This document shows, in pieces, positions 32,812 through 41,027 of a DNA stretch of 64,000 nt (positions are counted from its first letter, which is position 1; each line of letters begins with the position of its first letter). A program made the position numbers and the translations under genes. The notes beneath the pieces were generated by a model. The model saw only the letters and a program-made list of their open reading frames with translations. It did no database searches and was not told where the DNA came from. This DNA comes from Blastococcus sp. HT6-4 (GTDB lineage: Bacteria > Actinomycetota > Actinomycetes > Mycobacteriales > Geodermatophilaceae). The stretch is from the NCBI RefSeq assembly GCF_039679125.1, contig NZ_CP155551.1, forward strand, positions 744,001-808,000, written 5' to 3'.

Positions 32812-33645
32812 TCAGCGGAGCAGCGAGAGGACGCCCTGCGAGGCCTGGTTGGCCTGCGCGAGCATCGCGGTGCCGGCCTGGGACAGGATCTGGGCGCGGG
32901 TGAACCCGACCATCTCCTGCGCCATGTCGGCGTCACGGACCCGGCTCTCCGACGCGCTCAGGTTCTCGATCGAGACGTTGAGCGAGTTGATGGTGCTCTC
33001 GAAGCGGTTCTGCTTCGCACCGAGGCTGGCGCGGGACTCCGAGACCGTCTTGATCTGGGCGTCGAGCGTGGTCAGGTCGGCCGTGGCGCTGTAGGTGCCG
33101 GAGGCCGACATGTTCGTGGCCACGCCGGTGACCGCCGTGGCGACCGTGGTGACGTTGCTCAGCTCGACGGTCATCGTCTCGCCGCCGTTGGCACCGGTCT
33201 GGAACGACAGGCTGGATGCGCTGCCGTTCAGGAGCTTGGTGCCGTTGAAGTCGGTCCGGCCAGCGATGTCGGTCAGCGCGCCGGCGAGCTCGGTGACCTC
33301 CTTCGCGATGTAGCCGCGGGCCTTGTCGTCGACGACGCCGCTGTTACCCGCCTGGACGGTCAGGTCGCGGACGCGCTGCAGGATCGAGTGCACCTCGGTG
33401 AGGGCACCTTCCGCCGTCTGCACGACGGAGACGCCGTCCTGCGAGTTGCGGACGGCGACCTTGAGGCCACCGACCTGCGAGCGCAGGCCCTCGGAGATCG
33501 CCAGACCGGCCGCGTCGTCGGCGGCGCGGTTGATCCGGAAGCCGGAGGACAGCTTCTCGAGCGACTTGCTCATCTGGTTGTCGGTGATCGACAGGTTCCG
33601 GTGAGCGTTGAGAGCAGCGATGTTCTGGTTGATGCGCAGACCCAT
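32812..33645 (-). CDS. fliC: flagellin FliC
   Basis: A 277-residue protein, short for a flagellin, so only a small surface domain separates the D0/D1 coils. The N-terminus MGLRINQNIAALNAHRNLS with FRINRAADDAAGLAISEGLRSQ, and the C-terminus ending ILSQAGTAMLAQANQASQGVLSLLR, are typical. The ATG at 33645 has an excellent AAGGAGGA Shine-Dalgarno sequence. It is the only flagellin gene in the window. It sits behind a strong sigma-28 promoter and a leader hairpin that looks like a CsrA site. Exposed Ser/Thr-rich positions could be glycosylated by the neighbouring enzymes. Confidence 0.97.
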   Translation of the reverse strand: MGLRINQNIAALNAHRNLSITDNQMSKSLEKLSSGFRINRAADDAAGLAISEGLRSQVGGLKVAVRNSQDGVSVVQTAEGALTEVHSILQRVRDLTVQAGNSGVVDDKARGYIAKEVTELAGALTDIAGRTDFNGTKLLNGSASSLSFQTGANGGETMTVELSNVTTVATAVTGVATNMSASGTYSATADLTTLDAQIKTVSESRASLGAKQNRFESTINSLNVSIENLSASESRVRDADMAQEMVGFTRAQILSQAGTAMLAQANQASQGVLSLLR

Positions 33646-33679
33646 GATGTTCCTCCTTGGACGGGGTCGTACTGGTCTT

Positions 33680-33701
33680 CCCGCTGCATCCGTGCTGCGG
33701 G
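33680..33701 (-). promoter_or_regulatory. probable CsrA-binding hairpin in fliC leader
   Basis: In the fliC 5' leader, an 8-bp hairpin with one A-A mismatch presents a CGGA tetraloop within CACGGATG, close to the CsrA consensus (A/C-A-x-GGA-U/x-G). A second GGA motif is the ribosome binding site AAGGAGGA itself, about 28 nt downstream. This is the same two-site layout as the Bacillus hag leader. CsrA and its antagonist FliW are encoded nearby. Confidence 0.6.
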
Positions 33702-33714
33702 CCGTACATGAAAG

Positions 33715-33744
33715 GTCTTCGGCTGCGGAGCGGGACCCCTTGAG
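33715..33744 (-). promoter_or_regulatory. sigma-28-type promoter for fliC
   Basis: Minus strand: CTCAAG (33739-33744), 15 bases, GCCGAAGAC (33715-33723). It gives a leader of about 63 nt that contains the CsrA-like hairpin. The -35 and spacing equal those before flbD and fliA. Confidence 0.8.
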
Positions 33745-33775
33745 CCGAGCGCCGAACTTCTTTCCGAACGGGTGA

Positions 33776-34738
33776 TCAGGCGGTCCTGGCGGCGCTGTCG
33801 GGCGCGGTCGACCAGGCGGTGCGCTGCTGTGGGACCGGCGCCCCGTTGCGGGCGGCCACCCGGGCGACATACGACAGCTGCTGGTTGCGCGCACGGACGC
33901 CACCGTCCGGTGCGACGGCCCGGCCCTCCCACACCTCGCTCATGGCCGCGTGCAGGAGGGTCAGGGCCCGCGCCCGCATCTGCGAGACCCGTGACAGGGT
34001 CACCCCCAGGTCCTCGGCGATGTCCGTCAGTGATTCATCACCGAAGAAATTGCGTTCCACGACCTCGTCGAGCCGGTCGGGCAACGCGCGGATCGCGTCG
34101 TGCAGGTAGCGGGCGCGTTCGCCCCGCAGGACCGCGCGCTCGGGGGACTCTCCGGTGTCGGGCAGGTCGAGCGTCGTCCCGTCGGGGCCGGTCTCGGCGT
34201 CGATGCTGACCATGACGGCCCGGTGGACGTCGACCTGCAGGTGGTCGAGCTCGCTGCGCGCGACGCCCAGGCTCTGCGCGAGCTCCTCGCGTGTGGGCGG
34301 CCGGCCGAGGCTGATGGTGAGCGCGTCGGTGGCGGCGTCGGTCCGACGGGCCGCGGCGCGCACCGACCGGCTGGCCCAGTCCCCGGAGCGCAGTTCGTCG
34401 AGGACCGCGCCCTGCAGGCGGGCCAGGGCGTAGGTGGCGAAGGAGGCGCCCGCGTCCGGGTCGAACCGGCGCGCCACCTCGACCAGGGCCACGTGGGCGC
34501 AGGACAGCAGGTCCTCGCGGCTGACGTGGCCGGGCAGCGAGATGCGGGAGGCGACGGCGTTGACGGCGAACGCCGCCAGGGGGAGGTGCTCGGTCACCAG
34601 CGCGTCGACCTCCTGGGGGGATCGCCCCTTGACCGGGTGCGGGACCCGGCCGTTCTGGGGGCGCTCACGCAACGGCCGGTCGTGCGCGGACCGCTCACGG
34701 AGGGGGCGCTCGGTCGTGAGGGAACGGACTCGGGTCAC
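33776..34738 (-). CDS. fliA: flagellar sigma factor FliA (sigma-28)
   Basis: A 320-residue protein. Region 2 (VSREDLLSCAHVALVEVARRFDPDAGASFATYALARLQGAVLDELR), region 3 (GRPPTREELAQSLGV) and region 4 (VVERNFFGDESLTDIAEDLGVTLSRVSQMRARALTLLHAAM) are complete and typical of FliA/WhiG. GTG 34738 is chosen because a sigma-28 promoter with a start near 34770 excludes the longer frame from 34831. The first 60 residues are Arg-rich and repetitive (PLRERSAHDRPLRERPQNGR). No FlgM anti-sigma gene is seen in the window. It is divergent from flgN. Confidence 0.93.
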   Translation of the reverse strand: MTRVRSLTTERPLRERSAHDRPLRERPQNGRVPHPVKGRSPQEVDALVTEHLPLAAFAVNAVASRISLPGHVSREDLLSCAHVALVEVARRFDPDAGASFATYALARLQGAVLDELRSGDWASRSVRAAARRTDAATDALTISLGRPPTREELAQSLGVARSELDHLQVDVHRAVMVSIDAETGPDGTTLDLPDTGESPERAVLRGERARYLHDAIRALPDRLDEVVERNFFGDESLTDIAEDLGVTLSRVSQMRARALTLLHAAMSEVWEGRAVAPDGGVRARNQQLSYVARVAARNGAPVPQQRTAWSTAPDSAARTA

Positions 34739-34777
34739 GTCCGTATCTCTCGGCGGCCGGTACCGGGATCGGCACCA

Positions 34778-34807
34778 CCCGTCGGCACAAATCCTCCCGG
34801 ACTTGAG
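34778..34807 (-). promoter_or_regulatory. sigma-28-type promoter for fliA (autoregulation)
   Basis: Minus strand: CTCAAG (34802-34807), 15 bases, GCCGACGGG (34778-34786). The -10 is less perfect after GCCGA. It implies positive autoregulation of fliA. Confidence 0.65.
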
Positions 34808-34826
34808 TGCCAGTTCGGTGCTTCGG

Positions 34827-34856
34827 CTCAACCCGCTCCGAACGGGTGCCGATGCC
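34827..34856 (+). promoter_or_regulatory. sigma-28-type promoter for flgN-flgK-flgL-fliW
   Basis: Plus strand: CTCAAC (34827-34832), 15 bases, GCCGATGCC (34848-34856). Its -35 is 19 bp from the divergent fliA -35, so one bound holoenzyme may affect the other. The predicted leader to flgN is about 74 nt. Confidence 0.7.
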
Positions 34857-34937
34857 AGCTCCGACGGCGGTCGTCCCCGGCGAGTCCGGGGCGACCGCGA
34901 GCGAGCACGAGTGAGACGACGGAAGGCGGTGGACGGA

Positions 34938-35423
34938 GTGGACTACCAGCACCTGTCGACGATGCTGTGGCGCGAGCAGGAGCTCCTGGACCTGCTGCTC
35001 TTCAAGGCCGAGGAGAAGCAGTACCTGATCCTCACCGGCAAGACCCGCTGGCTGGCGCGCATCGCCCACGAGATCGAGGTCGTGCTCGACCAGCTGCGCA
35101 CCCTCGAGGTGGAGCGGTCGGCGGCCACCGAGGTGATCGCGGCCACGCTGGGGCTGGAGACCAACCCCTCCCTGCGGCAGGTGGCCGACGCGGCCCCCGC
35201 TCCGTGGGGCGACCTGCTCGCCAAGCACCACGAGGCGCTGCTGGTGCTGATCACCGACCTGCGCAGCCTGTCGGACGCCAACAAGGAGCTCATCGAGGGC
35301 GGCCTGGCCGCGATCGGGGACGCGCTCAGGCAGACGCACGTCCCCTCGGCCGGCACGTACGGCGCGAAGGGGCGGCACACCGACGCCACCCACCGCGCGG
35401 TCACCCTGGACGGAGCACTCTGA
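34938..35423 (+). CDS. flgN: FlgN-family flagellar chaperone
   Basis: A 161-residue helical protein (LSTMLWREQELLDLLLFKAEEKQYLILTGKTRWLARIAHEIEVVLDQLR). It has the alternating Leu/Glu pattern of FlgN, the export chaperone for the hook-filament junction proteins FlgK and FlgL encoded immediately downstream. GTG 34938 is preferred because GGAAGG (34921-34926) lies 11 bases ahead; GTG 34929 or 34911 are alternatives. The C-terminus is polar and disordered. It ends one base before flgK starts. Confidence 0.82.
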   Translation: MDYQHLSTMLWREQELLDLLLFKAEEKQYLILTGKTRWLARIAHEIEVVLDQLRTLEVERSAATEVIAATLGLETNPSLRQVADAAPAPWGDLLAKHHEALLVLITDLRSLSDANKELIEGGLAAIGDALRQTHVPSAGTYGAKGRHTDATHRAVTLDGAL

Positions 35424-35424
35424 C

Positions 35425-36825
35425 GTGAGCACCTTCAGCCTCCTGAACACGGCGACCACGTCGCTCTGGGCGCAGCGCCGGGCGCTCGACGTCACCGGTC
35501 AGAACATCTCGAACGTCAACACGGACGGGTACTCCCGCCAGCGGGTGGACATGCGGGCCATCGGGGGGAGCGCCGTCCCGGCGTTCTACTCCACGGGCAG
35601 CGGCATCGGTGGCGGCGTCAACGCCGACCAGGTGGCGCGGATCCGCGACGCCTTCCTCGAGGGCCGCGGGCACACCGAGCACGCCAACAGCGCGCAGCTG
35701 ACCGCCGAGACCGACGCCTACCAGCTGGTCGAGCAGGCGTTCCGCGAGCCCGGGACCACCGGCCTGCAGAACCTCATGGCCGACATGTGGCGCGGCTGGC
35801 AGGACGTGGCCAACAAGCCGGAGGACCCCGCCGCGCGCGGGCAGGTGCTCAAGCGGCTCGAGACGCTCGTCGGCGGCCTGCACTTCAGCAGTGCGCAGCT
35901 GGACGGGCAGTGGCAGCAGACCCGCGAGAACCTGAGCGTCCTCGTGGACGATGTCAACGCGGCGGCCGAGACGGTGGCCCGCCTGAACACCGCGATCCTG
36001 CGCGCTTCGCAGAGCGGGCTGCCGGCCAACGACCTCACCGACCAGCGCGACCTGCTCGTCATGAAGCTCGCCGACCAGGTGGGGGTGTCGGTGCGGCCGC
36101 GGGACGGTGGCGTCGTCGACGTGCTCGTCGGCAGCGTCACGCTCGTCTCCGGCGGGACCGCGTCGAAGCTCGCGGTCCAGGGCACGATCGACCCCACCGG
36201 CGCCGCCGGTGACCCGCCGCGCGTCGTGACCGCCGACGGGGGGCTCACGGTCACCGTCGGGGGCACCGCCGGGGGACAGCTGCACACGCTGAACTCGATC
36301 CTCCCCACCTACCGGACCGAGCTGGACGCCGTCGCGTCGGCGCTCGCCACGGCGCTGAACACGGCGCACGCCGACGGCTACGACCTCGACGGCCTGCAGG
36401 GCGGCGCGCTGATCGGCTCCTCGGGCGGGCCGGTGACGGCGTCGTCCATCACCGTGTCCCTCACCGACCCGCGGAAGATCGCGGCGTCGTCCATCGGCCC
36501 CGGCACGCCGAACCTCGACCGGGGCAACGCCGACAAGCTGGCCCAGCTGGGCAACGGCGTGGCCTCGCCGGACGCGGCCTACCGCAAGATGATCGTCGAG
36601 CTGGGTGTCCAGTCGGCGGTCTCGCAGCGCAACCTCGGCATCCAGTCGGTCATCACCGGGCAGGTGGACGCCGCCCGGGAGTCCGTGGCCGGGGTCAACC
36701 TCGACGAGGAGATGACCAACATGCTGTCCTTCCAGCACGCGTACTCGGCCGCGAGCCGGCTGGTCACGGCGATCGACGAGATGCTCGACGTCCTGATCAA
36801 CCGCACCGGCCGCGTGGGGCTGTGA
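35425..36825 (+). CDS. flgK: hook-filament junction protein FlgK (HAP1)
   Basis: A 466-residue protein. The N-terminus STFSLLNTATTSLWAQRRALDVTGQNISNVNTDGYSRQRVD and the C-terminus VNLDEEMTNMLSFQHAYSAASRLVTAIDEMLDVLINRTG are the FlgK signatures, with coiled coils inside. FlgK and FlgL join the curved hook to the filament. The GTG start at 35425 begins one base after the flgN stop. A six-base gap to flgL indicates co-translation. Confidence 0.96.
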   Translation: MSTFSLLNTATTSLWAQRRALDVTGQNISNVNTDGYSRQRVDMRAIGGSAVPAFYSTGSGIGGGVNADQVARIRDAFLEGRGHTEHANSAQLTAETDAYQLVEQAFREPGTTGLQNLMADMWRGWQDVANKPEDPAARGQVLKRLETLVGGLHFSSAQLDGQWQQTRENLSVLVDDVNAAAETVARLNTAILRASQSGLPANDLTDQRDLLVMKLADQVGVSVRPRDGGVVDVLVGSVTLVSGGTASKLAVQGTIDPTGAAGDPPRVVTADGGLTVTVGGTAGGQLHTLNSILPTYRTELDAVASALATALNTAHADGYDLDGLQGGALIGSSGGPVTASSITVSLTDPRKIAASSIGPGTPNLDRGNADKLAQLGNGVASPDAAYRKMIVELGVQSAVSQRNLGIQSVITGQVDAARESVAGVNLDEEMTNMLSFQHAYSAASRLVTAIDEMLDVLINRTGRVGL

Positions 36826-36830
36826 TCTGA

Positions 36831-37721
36831 GTGCGCATCACGCAGAAGTCGGTCGCCCTCACCAGCCTGCAGGGCCTCAACCGCAACCTCGACACCTTCG
36901 GCAAGCTGCAGCAGCAGCTCACCTCGGGCCGGCTCATCAACGCGCCGTCCGACTCGCCGACCGGTACGAACAAGGCGATGCAGCTCCGGTCGGAACAGGC
37001 GGCCGTCGAGCAGTTCGGCCGGAACATCTCCGACGCCGACAGCTGGCTGTCGATCACCGATTCCACGCTGCAGAACATGCTCGAGGTCACCCGGCGGGTC
37101 CGCGACCTCACCGTGCAGGGAGCGAGCACCGGCAGTTCGTCCGAGGCGAGCCGGCGGGCGCTGGCGACGGAGGTGGAGTCGCTGCGGGAGAGCCTGCTCG
37201 GCCTGGCGAACACCACGATCCAGGGGCGGCCCATCTTCGGCGGAGTGGCCACCGGCACCCAGGCGTACGGCGACACCGGCGCCTACCTGGGCATCGCGGG
37301 GGCCGACGGGGCCGATGTCATGCGCCGCGTCGCGTTCACCGCGGAGGTCCGCGTGGACCTGACCGGCCCGGAGGCCTTCGGGCCCCCCGGTGACGACCTG
37401 TTCGCGCTGGTCGCACGGATCGCCGACGACCTGGTCAACGACCCGGCGGCCCTCGACCAGGGCCTGGTGGATCTGGATGCGGTGATGAAGCGGATGCTCG
37501 GTGGAGTCGCGGACGTCGGCGCCCGCGCGGCGCGGATCGAGCGGGAGCAGCAGATCAACAGCGACCTCGCGCTCGCTCTGGAGACCCAGCTCGGCGGGGT
37601 CGAGAACGTGGACCTGCCGAACACGATCATGCGCTTGCAGATGCAGCAGGTCGGGTACCAGGCCGCGCTGCAGGCGACGGCGAAGGCGATCAGCCCGACG
37701 CTGATGGACTACCTGCGCTGA
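36831..37721 (+). CDS. flgL: hook-filament junction protein FlgL (HAP3)
   Basis: A 296-residue protein from GTG 36831, opening VRITQKSVALTSLQGLNRNLDTFGKLQQQLTSGRLINAPSDSPTGT, a flagellin-like FlgL start. IQGRPIFGGVATGTQAYG and the C-terminal QMQQVGYQAALQATAKAISPTLMDYLR complete it. It forms the distal junction ring next to flagellin. Its stop overlaps the fliW ATG (TGATG). Confidence 0.94.
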   Translation: MRITQKSVALTSLQGLNRNLDTFGKLQQQLTSGRLINAPSDSPTGTNKAMQLRSEQAAVEQFGRNISDADSWLSITDSTLQNMLEVTRRVRDLTVQGASTGSSSEASRRALATEVESLRESLLGLANTTIQGRPIFGGVATGTQAYGDTGAYLGIAGADGADVMRRVAFTAEVRVDLTGPEAFGPPGDDLFALVARIADDLVNDPAALDQGLVDLDAVMKRMLGGVADVGARAARIEREQQINSDLALALETQLGGVENVDLPNTIMRLQMQQVGYQAALQATAKAISPTLMDYLR

Positions 37722-38161
37722 TGGCCACCGTCACGGAGATGCCGGCCCCGGACCCGGCGACGACGGCATCGGCTGTGCCGCCGGTCGAGGTGCTGTCGTT
37801 CACCGAGCCGCTGCCGGGATTCCCGGGGCACCACGACTACGTGCTCGTGGCCGGGGACGGTGCCGGGCTGCTGTTCTGGCTCCAGGCGGTGGCGCTCGAC
37901 GGGCCCCGGTTCCTCGCGGTGCCGGCGCGCGACTTCTTCCCGGACTACGCACCGGTGCTGCCGGCCGCGGTCCGCTGCGAGCTCGGTGCGGACGGCGCCG
38001 AGGTACGCGTCTACTGCCTGGTCACCGTTCCGGACGGCGACCCGGCCGAGGCGACGGCCAATCTGCGCGCGCCGGTCGTCGTCGTCCCGTCGACGCACCG
38101 CGCCCGGCAGGTCGTGCTGGCCGACGGCGCTCTTCCGCTCCGGCGGCGCCTGCGCCGATAA
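37721..38161 (+). CDS. fliW: flagellar assembly factor FliW
   Basis: A 146-residue protein matching FliW: EPLPGFPGHHDYVLVAGDGAGLLFWLQAVALDGPRFLAVPARDFFPDY and the C-terminal TANLRAPVVVVPSTHRARQVVL. FliW binds flagellin when it accumulates and otherwise binds CsrA and blocks it. Pairing with csrA downstream and flagellin nearby is the standard arrangement in Gram-positives. It overlaps the flgL stop by one base. A GCCGATAAC box at its end (38154-38162) may be a weak promoter for csrA. Confidence 0.9.
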   Translation: MATVTEMPAPDPATTASAVPPVEVLSFTEPLPGFPGHHDYVLVAGDGAGLLFWLQAVALDGPRFLAVPARDFFPDYAPVLPAAVRCELGADGAEVRVYCLVTVPDGDPAEATANLRAPVVVVPSTHRARQVVLADGALPLRRRLRR

Positions 38162-38253
38162 CCTCTCGGGGGCGCGTCGGAACGCGACCCCACCGTCCGC
38201 TCCCGCGGACGCCGCCACGGACGGCCACCACACACACCCATGGAGGGGTACAC

Positions 38254-38568
38254 GTGCTCACACTCACCCGCAGCGTCGGCGAGACCATCCGCATCGGCGA
38301 CGACATCGAGGTCCACGTCGTCGAGGTGCGCGGTGGCACCGTGCGACTGGGCTTCAAGGCGCCACGCGAGGTCGCGATCCACCGCGAGGAGGTCTACCGG
38401 CAGATCGCCGAGGCCAACCTCCTCGCCGCGCAGGTCACCGCCGACACGCTCGGTGCGCTCGCCGCCTTCGCGCCCACCCCCGCCACCGGTCAGGACACTC
38501 CGCCGGCCGAGACGGTCCCGGCCGGTCCGGACGCCGTGGAGGCGGAGGCGGCGCGCCCGGCGGACTGA
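38254..38568 (+). CDS. csrA: translational regulator CsrA
   Basis: A 104-residue protein from GTG 38254 (RBS GGAGGGG). The first 60 residues, opening VLTLTRSVGETIRIGDDIEVHVVEVRGGTVRLGFKAPREVAIHREEVY, contain the whole CsrA RNA-binding fold, including the RLGFKAPREVAIHREE strand-turn. The last 40 residues are an Ala/Pro extension absent from E. coli CsrA. It probably represses flagellin translation through the leader hairpin at 33680-33701 and is antagonised by FliW. Confidence 0.94.
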   Translation: MLTLTRSVGETIRIGDDIEVHVVEVRGGTVRLGFKAPREVAIHREEVYRQIAEANLLAAQVTADTLGALAAFAPTPATGQDTPPAETVPAGPDAVEAEAARPAD

Positions 38569-38768
38569 CACAACTGCACGGGATCCGGGGGGTCGTCCTC
38601 GGCAGACCGTGCCAATGTGACGGCGCCGCGGGCCGGGCCGGGCGCGACACGGGCAACTATTGCCGAAGCTTTGCCCCTACAACTGCGGTGACACAGCGAG
38701 TTGTGTGCCGACTTCGCTGCGTACATGCGGCAGATTCGTCCCCACGCAAGTGACAGGGGGCGATCAAG

Positions 38769-39266
38769 ATGGCACGCAACGCATTCACCGCATCGGCGAC
38801 CGGGGACGAGGCCGGTGAGCCGGAGTCCGTGGTGGTCCACGTGCAGCTGCGGCCGCGCCGCGGCGCCACCCGCAAGTGCCTCGCGGCGCTGGCGGCGCTG
38901 GCCGCCGAGCACCAGGACGTGGTCGTCGCCGTCACCGGGCTGAGCAAGGACGACCGCGTCGTGCGGGTGACCGTCGGCGTGGACCTCGGTCCCCGCACGG
39001 CGATCGCCAAGTTCTCGCCGCAGGCCCAGGCCGCCTACGCGTTCGTCTCGGCGCTGTTCACGTCGCTGTACGACCACATGCCCGTCTACACGGCCGAACC
39101 GAGCGGCGCCGAGCGCGCCGCGGCCACCGCGCTGCTCGAGCACGCCGCCGCCGGCGCCGCCCGGGCCGAGGCCGCCGACCTGATCGACGTGCTGCCCGGG
39201 GCTGCGGCGGCCTCACCCGTGCCTGCCCCCCGCCTCCCCGGTCCCGGGGAGCGCATCCCGGCCTGA
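38769..39266 (+). CDS. conserved-looking hypothetical protein next to csrA
   Basis: A 165-residue soluble protein with GGGGG four bases upstream of the ATG. The core (about 20-105) alternates strands and helices: VVVHVQLRPRRGATRKCLAAL, VVVAVTGLSKDDRVVRVTVGV and a helical YAFVSALFTSLYDHMPVYTAEP. The C-terminus is Ala/Pro-rich. I do not recognise it. A 200-bp gap to csrA suggests its own promoter. Together with the next three genes it forms an uncharacterised block between csrA and the flagellum-associated hydrolase. Confidence 0.65.
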   Translation: MARNAFTASATGDEAGEPESVVVHVQLRPRRGATRKCLAALAALAAEHQDVVVAVTGLSKDDRVVRVTVGVDLGPRTAIAKFSPQAQAAYAFVSALFTSLYDHMPVYTAEPSGAERAAATALLEHAAAGAARAEAADLIDVLPGAAAASPVPAPRLPGPGERIPA

Positions 39267-39337
39267 CGGCCTCCCGCGCGGCGCTCCGGCGCCGCGAGTC
39301 CGGCACCTCTTCTTCCCCGTAGTGCCCAGGAGTACCG

Positions 39338-40435
39338 ATGCCCGACCGCGTCCCGTTCCCGACTCCCGCCGACGACCGTGCCGGCATCCGCCGGCCCCTC
39401 GTGTTCGGGGGGATCCCGGAGGCCGAGGGGTGGGCGCTGGCGCCCATCACCCCGCGCGACCGCGTGCACTTCCGCGCGGACCGGGAGCTGCCGCTCGAGC
39501 AGTTCGGCCGCGAGCTGCCCGACGGCGTGTCCGTCAGCTACGACCAGGGTGACGGCCTCTACCGGGTCGACGGGGCGTGCGGCTCGGCCGCGGTCCTCGC
39601 CGACTGGGTGAAGGCCTGGTGCGCCGGGCAGGGCATCACGACGATCGGCCTGCGGGCCGAGACCAACGTCCGCCGCCGTGCGCCGCGCGACCTGCCGCCG
39701 GACTTCCTCAACGACCTGTGCCGCCACTACGGCCCGGTGAGCCTGAAACGCCTGCAGCGGAACATGAGCACGATCCGGCTGCACCTGCCCGACCCCGACG
39801 ACCTCGGGCAGCAGGTGTTCGAGTGGGTGCTCAAGGCCGTGGCGCAGTACGACGAGACCAAGTCCGTCCCGTTCGGGGCCTTCCTGGCCACCCAGCTGTC
39901 CAAGTGGGTGCACGACCTCGGGCGCAACGCCCACGGGCGCACCGCGGCCGACACCGAGCACAAGCAGCAGAAGGCGATCGCGGCCTTCATGGCGGAGCAC
40001 CAGCGCCGGCCCAGCGAGAAGGAACTGGCCGCGTTCATGGGGCAGAGCGTGGCCACGCTCCGGCGCAACTCGCAGACGGTCGCCACCCTCAACGGCCTGC
40101 GCAACCTGCAGTCGCTCGACGGCGCGCCCGACGCGACCGAGATCCTGCTGCCCGACTCCTCCGAGGCGCCCGACGAGATCATGGGGGAGGCGGAGCAGAC
40201 CCTCCTCTCGCACGCTCTCACCGCGGCCTGCCAGCCCGACCCGCAGGCGCGGCCGGACCAGCGCGCCGGCCAGCCCAACGTGCTGGGCTGGGCGACCTGG
40301 TACCTGACCACCTGGGGCGGCCAGACCAAGACCCAGCTGTCCAGCGACCTGAACACCTCGGTCCGGAACATGAACGTCTACGCCGACCGGGTCGAGAAGG
40401 CCCTCAAGGACCGGCTGGCCGAGCTCGCCGACTGA
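39338..40435 (+). CDS. divergent sigma-70-like protein
   Basis: A 365-residue protein. About 135 residues of unknown N-terminal domain precede a region-2-like segment (about 160-205, FEWVLKAVAQYDETKSVPFGAFLATQLSKWVHDLGRN). A region-3-like segment (about 215-265, AEHQRRPSEKELAAFMGQSVATLRRN with SLD) follows, and a region-4-like C-terminal HTH (TWGGQTKTQLSSDLNTSVRNMNVYADRVEKALKDRL). Pattern and order match sigma-70 factors, but conservation is low. It could be an alternative sigma factor or a sigma-like regulator. It is coded close to csrA and a flagellar cell-wall hydrolase. The family assignment is mine and unverified. Confidence 0.6.
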   Translation: MPDRVPFPTPADDRAGIRRPLVFGGIPEAEGWALAPITPRDRVHFRADRELPLEQFGRELPDGVSVSYDQGDGLYRVDGACGSAAVLADWVKAWCAGQGITTIGLRAETNVRRRAPRDLPPDFLNDLCRHYGPVSLKRLQRNMSTIRLHLPDPDDLGQQVFEWVLKAVAQYDETKSVPFGAFLATQLSKWVHDLGRNAHGRTAADTEHKQQKAIAAFMAEHQRRPSEKELAAFMGQSVATLRRNSQTVATLNGLRNLQSLDGAPDATEILLPDSSEAPDEIMGEAEQTLLSHALTAACQPDPQARPDQRAGQPNVLGWATWYLTTWGGQTKTQLSSDLNTSVRNMNVYADRVEKALKDRLAELAD

Positions 40436-40569
40436 GCGAGGACCCGTCTCCCTCACACCCCGGGATCCCGCACGTCCGGGGGGAGGCCCGCGGATCGCGG
40501 TGACGCGTGGTGCGCGGTGTGCCGAACGTGCCGGGGCGGGGCCGAAAAGCACAAAACCCGTCGTCAACG

Positions 40570-40599
40570 GGTCGATCGGGTCCCGCACCTGCCGATATC
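40570..40599 (+). promoter_or_regulatory. possible weak sigma-28-like promoter
   Basis: Plus strand: GGTCGA (40570-40575), 15 bases, GCCGATATC (40591-40599) in the gap before the next two genes. The -10 is good; the -35 lacks the TCA core. It would give a start near 40607 and a leader of about 75 nt. Confidence 0.3.
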
Positions 40600-40679
40600 C
40601 AGGTTGTGACGCCAGGTCCGAGCTCCCGCCACCACGCCTCCCCGGCGTCGGCGGCCGGACCCTGGTACCGGGACGCGCG

Positions 40680-41027
40680 GTGAGCGCGCTCCCCGCAGGC
40701 GACGCCGCCTCGCCGACGCTCGTGCCGCACTGGCTGGACGCGTCCGCGCGGGCACTGCTCGCCGCGACGGTCCGCGCGGCCCTGGACGACCGGTCCGTCC
40801 ACCCGGTCACCACGGTCCACCTGTGCGACGTGCTCACCGAGCTGCACGTGGCCGCCGCCCGCGAGGCGGTCTGGCCGGCGTCGACCGCCCGCGTCCGCCT
40901 GGCCACCGGGTGGGACGACGACGTGCTCCCGGTGCGGCTCAGCCCCGCCGAGCTGTCCGGGGTGCTGGCCCTCCCGGGTCTGCCCGAACCGCTGCGGCAG
41001 CTGCTGGCCACCGGGCGCCGCACGTGA
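40680..41027 (+). CDS. hypothetical protein
   Basis: A 115-residue protein from GTG 40680: LVPHWLDASARALLAATVRAALDDRSVHPVTTVHLCDVLTEL, then a beta-rich VRLATGWDDDVLPVRLSPAEL and a helical end. It is mostly helical with no signal or membrane segment. A frame open from 40500 is longer, but the possible promoter and composition favour the shorter start. Its TGA overlaps the next GTG, so the two proteins are co-translated and probably work together. Family unknown. Confidence 0.55.
   Translation: MSALPAGDAASPTLVPHWLDASARALLAATVRAALDDRSVHPVTTVHLCDVLTELHVAAAREAVWPASTARVRLATGWDDDVLPVRLSPAELSGVLALPGLPEPLRQLLATGRRT

Noticed and set aside
34739-34831. Longer fliA N-terminus
   Set aside because: It would begin upstream of the predicted transcript start and in the flgN -35 region.
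38154-38162. GCCGATAAC as a sigma-28 promoter for csrA
   Set aside because: The -10 is good but no TCA-type -35 is at 15 bases, and it overlaps the fliW stop codon.
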